DNA from: Nymphaea colorata
Taxonomy: Eukaryota; Streptophyta; Magnoliopsida; Nymphaeales; Nymphaeaceae
Length of the DNA: 64,000 nucleotides
Reading direction: 5' to 3'
Assembly: GCF_008831285.2 (NCBI RefSeq)
Contig: NC_045148.1
Span: 6,577,001-6,641,000, forward strand
Shown here one piece after another: positions 58,001-64,000 of the stretch (positions are counted from its first letter, which is position 1; every line of letters begins with the position of its first letter). The notes under the pieces were generated by a model, which saw nothing but the letters and a program-made list of their open reading frames with translations, did not search any database and had not been told where the DNA came from. Position numbers and translations under genes: made by a program.

Positions 58001-61000
58001 AAACATTAATAATGTTTTTCTTCATGGAGTGCATAAACAAATTATATATTTGAGTCGACTAACAAGCTTTGAGCACAGGATGTGTTCTCAATATGTTTGC
58101 ACGCTATATAAGGCAATGCATGGATTAAACCATGCACCAAGTGCTTAGTTTGAAAGGCTCCAAAACTATATTCATTAGTAGAGCTTTAAAATTTTCAATT
58201 TGACTCATCATTATTCATAAAGAAAGATCATGGTAATATTACTTACTTTATAGTTTATTGAAGATAAAGATATAAAGCATATATTACTTAATGTAATGCC
58301 TATCAATTACCTAATGCAATGTCTGTCAATAAATACAATATGGTTTGTAATGTTCACAATATAGCGGACACCTTGACTTCCGATGCGCACTAAGAGAAAA
58401 TTGTAGAAGGTCATGGATATAGGCTTACATCGAACCACATTAAGAATCCCCTGTGTTCCCTTTCTCTTTCTTATTTTACTCTTCTTTTTGCACGGCATAG
58501 GCATCTCCGACAACACAAGGGAAATGGTGTTGCTTAAACATGACTGCTTCCACTTGTGGTACGAGTGAGTTTAAAAAATTCTAAATAGTACCATCCATTT
58601 TCCAAATCAATCCTGCATATATGCATATGAAAAAGTATTTGGAAGGATCTTGCATGCATGTAAATCCACAGTTAACACCTCTTCAAGTTTGAAAAGATTT
58701 TCGGATGCACAATGACATATCGGACCCCGCTCATTGGGCACAGCATGGGACAGATCAAGCCTGCCTGCTCATTGTTTACTGCATAGGACCACACACAATG
58801 TGCCATGACCACTTGCCATGTATGGTCAAGATCCTTATGCATGTTGCCTTCTTTGTTGTAGTCTTCTTATCCTCCTCACTCATCAAAGACTACTCATCTG
58901 ACATCTTCGGCACCAGAAATTCATTTTCAGCTTTCAATTAACTGGTGAATGGTGTCAACTTGGTGATTTTAACAAGAATCTCCAGCTCCGACAGGAAGTA
59001 GTACTGCAACTGCTTCCTCTATATGGAAAGGACAGAAATCACTTCGTTTTCTTGTCAGAGAAACTGTACCGTCTGTCACAAGCAATATCCCCTTCCAATC
59101 ATGGCTGCCTGACGGACTAACCGGGGCTGGTTCTCTGCAATACTTTTGGTTGAACCTTTCTATACCGACATGCCTGAATCTGTGTCAGTAATGGAGCAGC
59201 TTCCTCCAATAATGAGATTGGCAGAGGAATAAAATGAACTCTTTGGTTCTCACTCGCAGCTACCATCCTGCAGCCTAGATAAAATTCTCAAACCTTATCC
59301 AGACCGCACACAATATGCTGCAGCAACAACATGGCCTGTCTCCCAGCACATCTTTGCCATAGACCCACTTGGATCAGAAAGGTTAATTAAATGTACCAGT
59401 ACAACACCGGTACTTCCACCACGTTGAATATAGCTAGTATTGAATCAGAAGTGTATATTTAACTTATTAACGACTCAAGAAAATTATAAGCGTATGGTGG
59501 CAATCAGAATTATCACTAAGGTGGCAGAATTATTCCCCGATCGCGAGGCTATTCTGGTCTAATAAATGCATACCTACCAATTTTACCTGATAGGAAGGGG
59601 GAAATGCCTATTTAATGGAGCCAAAACAGAATGCTCCATGTGGCTGACATCATGAACTACTCTGGGATGCCAAGTGATCCATTAGATTAAGTTCAGAAAT
59701 GGGAAAAATTACTCTCTCCAGCCTAATCAGATTTTTCATAGTTGGATTTGGATTTACATTCTAAAAGCACTGGTAGAAGATCTCTAGCTAACTAACTATC
59801 TAGTCCGTGTAAGTTCAAAGTTAGATGCAAAATGCGTTGGTGAATCCAAGCACAAAATATACATAATCAACTAAATGGAAACTGAAGTCACTTCCATACC
59901 GAGGCTGTCTGCCCACCATTGGCGCTGCTTCAGTCACAGGCAGTGATGATCGGCCACATCAATGATCTTCCTTAGGCACCAACGCTGCAAGCGGAGCGGC
60001 GCTGCTGTTCCGTCTTTCTCTTGTAGTGGATCTTATTTTGCATGTAAACTTTGTGGATAGAAGTCAAGTTAACATTCTTTTTCATCTTTTAACTTCAATG
60101 TGGAATCATTGTTAAGCTCATATGTACCATGATTTCAAGTTATTGCTAGCTGTCTTAGTACCGACACTTACATAACGTGGGCAACTCATCAATACCACCA
60201 AACAAAAAGGGACGTTACAAGTTTAAATTTAATGAGGACATATAAGATATCTCCCTTGCCATAAGGTTGACGAGTGACGACGAGTGTACCTTCCTGGACG
60301 GTTTTTATGAGGTGGGAAGTCATGTCTCTGTGGTTCACCAAACTCTATTTAAAGCACGATCCTTTCAGTAAAACGAAAGCGTAACGAAACTGGTTTCTTG
60401 GAGAATAACATCTGGAGCACACAAACTTAAAGTAAAAATACACTACTTATCTAACCGTCTGAATTGAGCATATGGTTTTGCATGGTAGTTCATCCTTGTA
60501 CGTGAATAATAATGTTCAGCTTATAACAAGTAGCTTCCTTCTCCAAATGAATGTAATTAACCTCGTGTACTACATGCGGAACTTTTTAGCAAGATCTTTC
60601 CCTGTTTTTCATTGTTTTGTTTTTCTGATCCTTAATATCTTTCAAATTGCAATGTTAACACTGCCAAGTTTTCTATCAATATTGCCCTATATATAGATTG
60701 CCAACTAGATAGTGACAAGTTAACATTGACATGTCCCAAGTAATTAAAAAACCCAGAAGAAGCAGCCCTTGTCACGAGATTGTGGCCATGGATACTTTTT
60801 GGTGGACAAGAGTGCAAGCCATGGATACTTTTTGGTGGACAAGAGAGTTACTTTTTGGTAGACGAGGATCATAGATCTGGCTGATAAATTTATGGTGACT
60901 TTGAAACACCAAGTTTCCCTTGAACCATTTCCCCGAGGGGCAGCACATAACAGGTTGGGATCTTGTAAGCCCAGTCATCAGTTCAATTTTTGTGGGTGTT

Positions 61001-62081
61001 ATGTATCTGCATAGCAAATTGAGCAGGTGAGTACTTGTAAGTTCACCCAAGTCTTGAAGCAACCCTAGACCTGGCGGCAGGAAGAAGGGGAAAGAAACTT
61101 GGGCCTCTTCAGGGTATCTCCCCCTCAAAGCATTAAATGAAATTCATCTTTGCCTCAAAAAGGGAAAAAGTTTACAAGCAACAACCATTTTGATTTCCTA
61201 CATCGTCTTGGAGCTATTATTCTTCAACGGCATTTTAGTTGTATGTTCTTAGTGGGTAGCTGGCTCCATCAAAGCAAGGCCAACAACCATCCTCATAAGA
61301 TAAAAGGAGAGGTAATATGTGTTTCATCATAGAAAAAGGAAAGGCAAGAAGAAAGAGAAAACCAAAGGCAAACATGAAGATCTTTTCGTCCCTAGGGTGG
61401 CCTTCCAAATATTGTTGGGTTGTCATGCCTTTAATGGTGTGCCATGTGGACTGTCTACTCTCTCACCCAATCTTTTGTGTGGACGCCAATTAATAGGAAC
61501 AGCTCAGCTCTTGAGGAAAAGTGGCAACCAATTTGAGTTGGCTTGGAGAAGGTGATCATGCTTGAATATTCAAGTACACATTGGCCAGCCAGAAAGAGGG
61601 GACACTTGGGAAGAAGTTCTACAGAAACCACACTGTCTAGCAAGTTGAATAGCAATTGCCATTTGAATCCTTCTCAAATACTAAAATGCCGTGCCCCCTT
61701 GTTCAAAATTTAATCGCTTGCATGATCATTGTGAAAGATCTGGAAAAGTATTTTGGGATCTTAGGTTCTCTAGTTATCTGTCCAACTATTAGCCAACGTT
61801 AGATTGTAGATTAAGTGAGCGAATTTACTTATCATGTTCTCGACTATCAAATATTGTGTGGTCGCGCCCTTGTAAAGGTACCTGGTACATACTCTAGACC
61901 ATTAAAATGCAACTCGTAAGTAGATAAAATGTATGCATGCAATATGGGTAGAGAATACCTTTTGTACATATATATTTCATGAATTACATACAAATATATA
62001 TCTCATACCAAATATGCATATATATATAAAAAGTATATATAAAGATTGTGTACAATTATCAATTTTGTTGAATAGGAAGTT

Positions 62082-62104
62082 TATATATATATATATATAT
62101 ATAT
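62082..62104. repeat. (TA)n microsatellite
   Basis: About 11 TA units, in a wider region (61965-62104) rich in ATATAT words. Confidence 0.9.
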
Positions 62105-63091
62105 GATTGTCCACATCCAAATCCTTAGAATTAATGAGCCATTTTTCTTGTTGAGTATATGAGAAGATTAACGAAACACTTTCTCGATCTTAAATTAATG
62201 AGCCGTTTTTCTTGTTGAGACAACCTAACCGTCTCAAATAGATTTCAGACAGAATCTTAACTTCTGATAGGACCTGCATGGCCTACCGTGGCAACTGGCA
62301 AGTATTCTGCATCCAGGAAAGCAAGTGAAAAGATTTGATATGTGCAGTTTAAAAACAAAATGCAGATGCTGTTCGAGTTTAATTTTCTTTATTTCTTAAA
62401 TTGGTCAAAAAAAATTATTTCCTATGTTCATCGAGAAGAACCAAATTATTTAATTAACCTCATTATCTATTCTCATCATCAAAAGGCCGGGAGAACAACT
62501 ATCTACATGACATGATTATAGAAAGATCACTTGTAATATTGATCATGAGACTAGATTGAGCACAGGGCATCGTTTATTTTCTTGGAATCTTATTTATCAA
62601 TGAATGCCCAGCTTATCTTGTAAACATAATAGTTAATGGTTTTTGCAGAAAACATTTTAAAGGGTAGCTTATGAAAGTAGTTACCTGCAGGGGAATTGAC
62701 CACAATTTATGGCATAATAATGGTTTTTAAAGTGACATTTAAAATTTTTAACCATCCAGCAACATTTGGTTTCAATTTTTCATATCATATCATATGTGGG
62801 CGCAGATCCCAAATTTGAAAATGTAACTTGTGAATGTGAAATACCACCAGCAGCACCCGTGCATCTGATCCTTGTTGGTTTCTTATAAGCCATGCAATAG
62901 AAATCTTACTTAGGTGCATCTGTGGTCTTTGCTGGCGTAACAGTACATCCCTCATCAGTCATCTCTATTCCTTTTCTATATTTGATGCATGCTTCCATAA
63001 CCATGCTATTGTACTGTGCCAAATCGATCAGTTTGAGTTCTACACTGAGAAGGCGACAGGAATAGATGAGGTCATAAATTCCACGTAACTC

Positions 63092-63129
<38 letters not shown>
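63092..63129. repeat. (CA)n(TA)n compound microsatellite
   Basis: About 10 CA units followed by about 8 TA units. Confidence 0.95.
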
Positions 63130-64000
63130 ACTGTGTATTTTTTATTCATTTTTTACTTTTACTATTATTGTTATCATATTTCTTATTATGTTTGATGCTC
63201 ATGAACAAAGAAACGAAATTAGTTTTAGGTTTTGTTTCTTGCCCCATTGTCTGGTTTAGCCATTTGATAATTTAAGGAAAAGCAAAATTAAATTTAATGT
63301 TATTATGGGTCCCACTTTAGAAGAAAATTAATGTCGCCTGGTGCTAATACTTCTTTCGTTTTAGTTCATAAGATCACGATTTTTTAGTATCAAATGAATT
63401 ACTCATCTTCATTATGGCATCTTCATTTTAATTATTTGGGTAATTCCATCAATACCCCTTTATCATCGTTACTCCACTCTTCTTTGAGCGTGGTTCAAGT
63501 TCAATTCTTCTTTGCTGGTTATTGGAGACGATCAATTTAAACTATAGCAAACAAATAATGATGCTTGGAGCCCCATATATGAATATGTAAGTAATGACTT
63601 AGATAATCTGTTCATGACAATACAGTCACTATAATTAAACTAACTTATAGGCCGGTTAAAGAAAAGGAGAGACTGCTCCTGTTATCCCCGTCAATGACTT
63701 TTCTCTCTAATTGGGAAACAGAAAGAACTCAGACATCTTGAAATTCCAATTATGTATTAAAATTTTTCTAGAAATCGGCTCTAAGCTGACCCTTACTTAT
63801 TTTTTTGATGTTTTTCTCTTCATTTTTTAAGATTGGTGAATTGATGAATATTCAAAACTTATTGTTGTTAAATTCGATCAACATTGCCATATATCGCATG
63901 AAAGGTCATCAACATTTAAAGAAAGATAAATGCTTCATTCTTTCTCTTACGTCTCTGTACATTTTCCGTTAAATTGATGAATGCATGTGGGTTATTCAAT

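Larger units (their letters stand above)
58001..64000. other. AT-rich intergenic DNA, no gene recognised
   Basis: Contains a 33-bp tandem pair at 60786-60818/60819-60851 (CCATGGATACTTTTTGGTGG core) with a third partial copy, a (TA)n run at 62082-62104 and a (CA)n(TA)n run at 63092-63129. A 72-codon open stretch near 58970-59190 is open on both strands and matches no family I know. Frames at 58705-58941 and 60772-61128 are likewise unassigned. Confidence 0.45.

Noticed and set aside
60772..61128. 118-codon minus-strand frame
   Set aside because: Overlaps a 33-bp tandem repeat, which makes the repeated VHQKVSMA at its end. No known domain.
1..64000. tRNA, rRNA or snoRNA genes
   Set aside because: I saw no cloverleaf with A/B boxes or rRNA core motif by eye. 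A tRNAscan-SE/Infernal run would be decisive.

Overview
This window is nuclear DNA of a flowering plant. The evidence is three typical plant housekeeping genes with GT-AG introns, an ER-type plant small heat-shock protein, plant glycine-rich secreted proteins, long AT-rich introns, and Ty1/copia, Ty3/gypsy, LINE and MITE remnants. I cannot place the species from sequence alone. No bacterial or viral operon, CRISPR array or organellar segment is visible, and I found no convincing previously undescribed gene system. The most interesting material is in the decayed mobile DNA.

Layout. 1-2530 (+): last seven exons of eIF3b, with the gene's 5' part off the left edge. 2531-10644: non-coding, with a 125-bp MITE, small tandem duplications and a decayed LINE 3' fragment. 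10645-14885 (-): a complete three-exon glycine cleavage T-protein gene, with its leader extending upstream. About 16760-19960 (+): a heavily mutated LINE (endonuclease, RT, zinc-binding and RNase H segments). 21725-28760 (-): a complete six-exon UTP6 gene whose introns hold two tandem duplications and a primer-binding-site relic. 31263-32924 (-): an intronless 553-aa glycine-rich secreted protein. 36950-41150 (+): a small gypsy fragment, then a gag-only copia element with both diverged LTRs. 41911-42447 (+): a 178-aa glycine-rich secreted protein. 45574-46268 (+): a two-exon ER small heat-shock protein.

47850-50560 (-) is a decayed copia element. 50975-57308 is a GC-rich gypsy block. It contains two RNase H pieces in tandem separated by a GC-rich foldback insert, then a chromovirus-like RNase H/integrase region with premature stops, then a candidate LTR of about 3.9 kb carrying a cluster of CACGTGTC boxes. 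57309-64000 has microsatellites and unrecognised sequence only.

The genes are independent transcription units. eIF3b (translation initiation) and UTP6 (18S rRNA processing) both serve protein synthesis. T-protein serves mitochondrial glycine decarboxylation and photorespiration. The two glycine-rich proteins probably go to the cell wall, and the sHSP is an ER chaperone.
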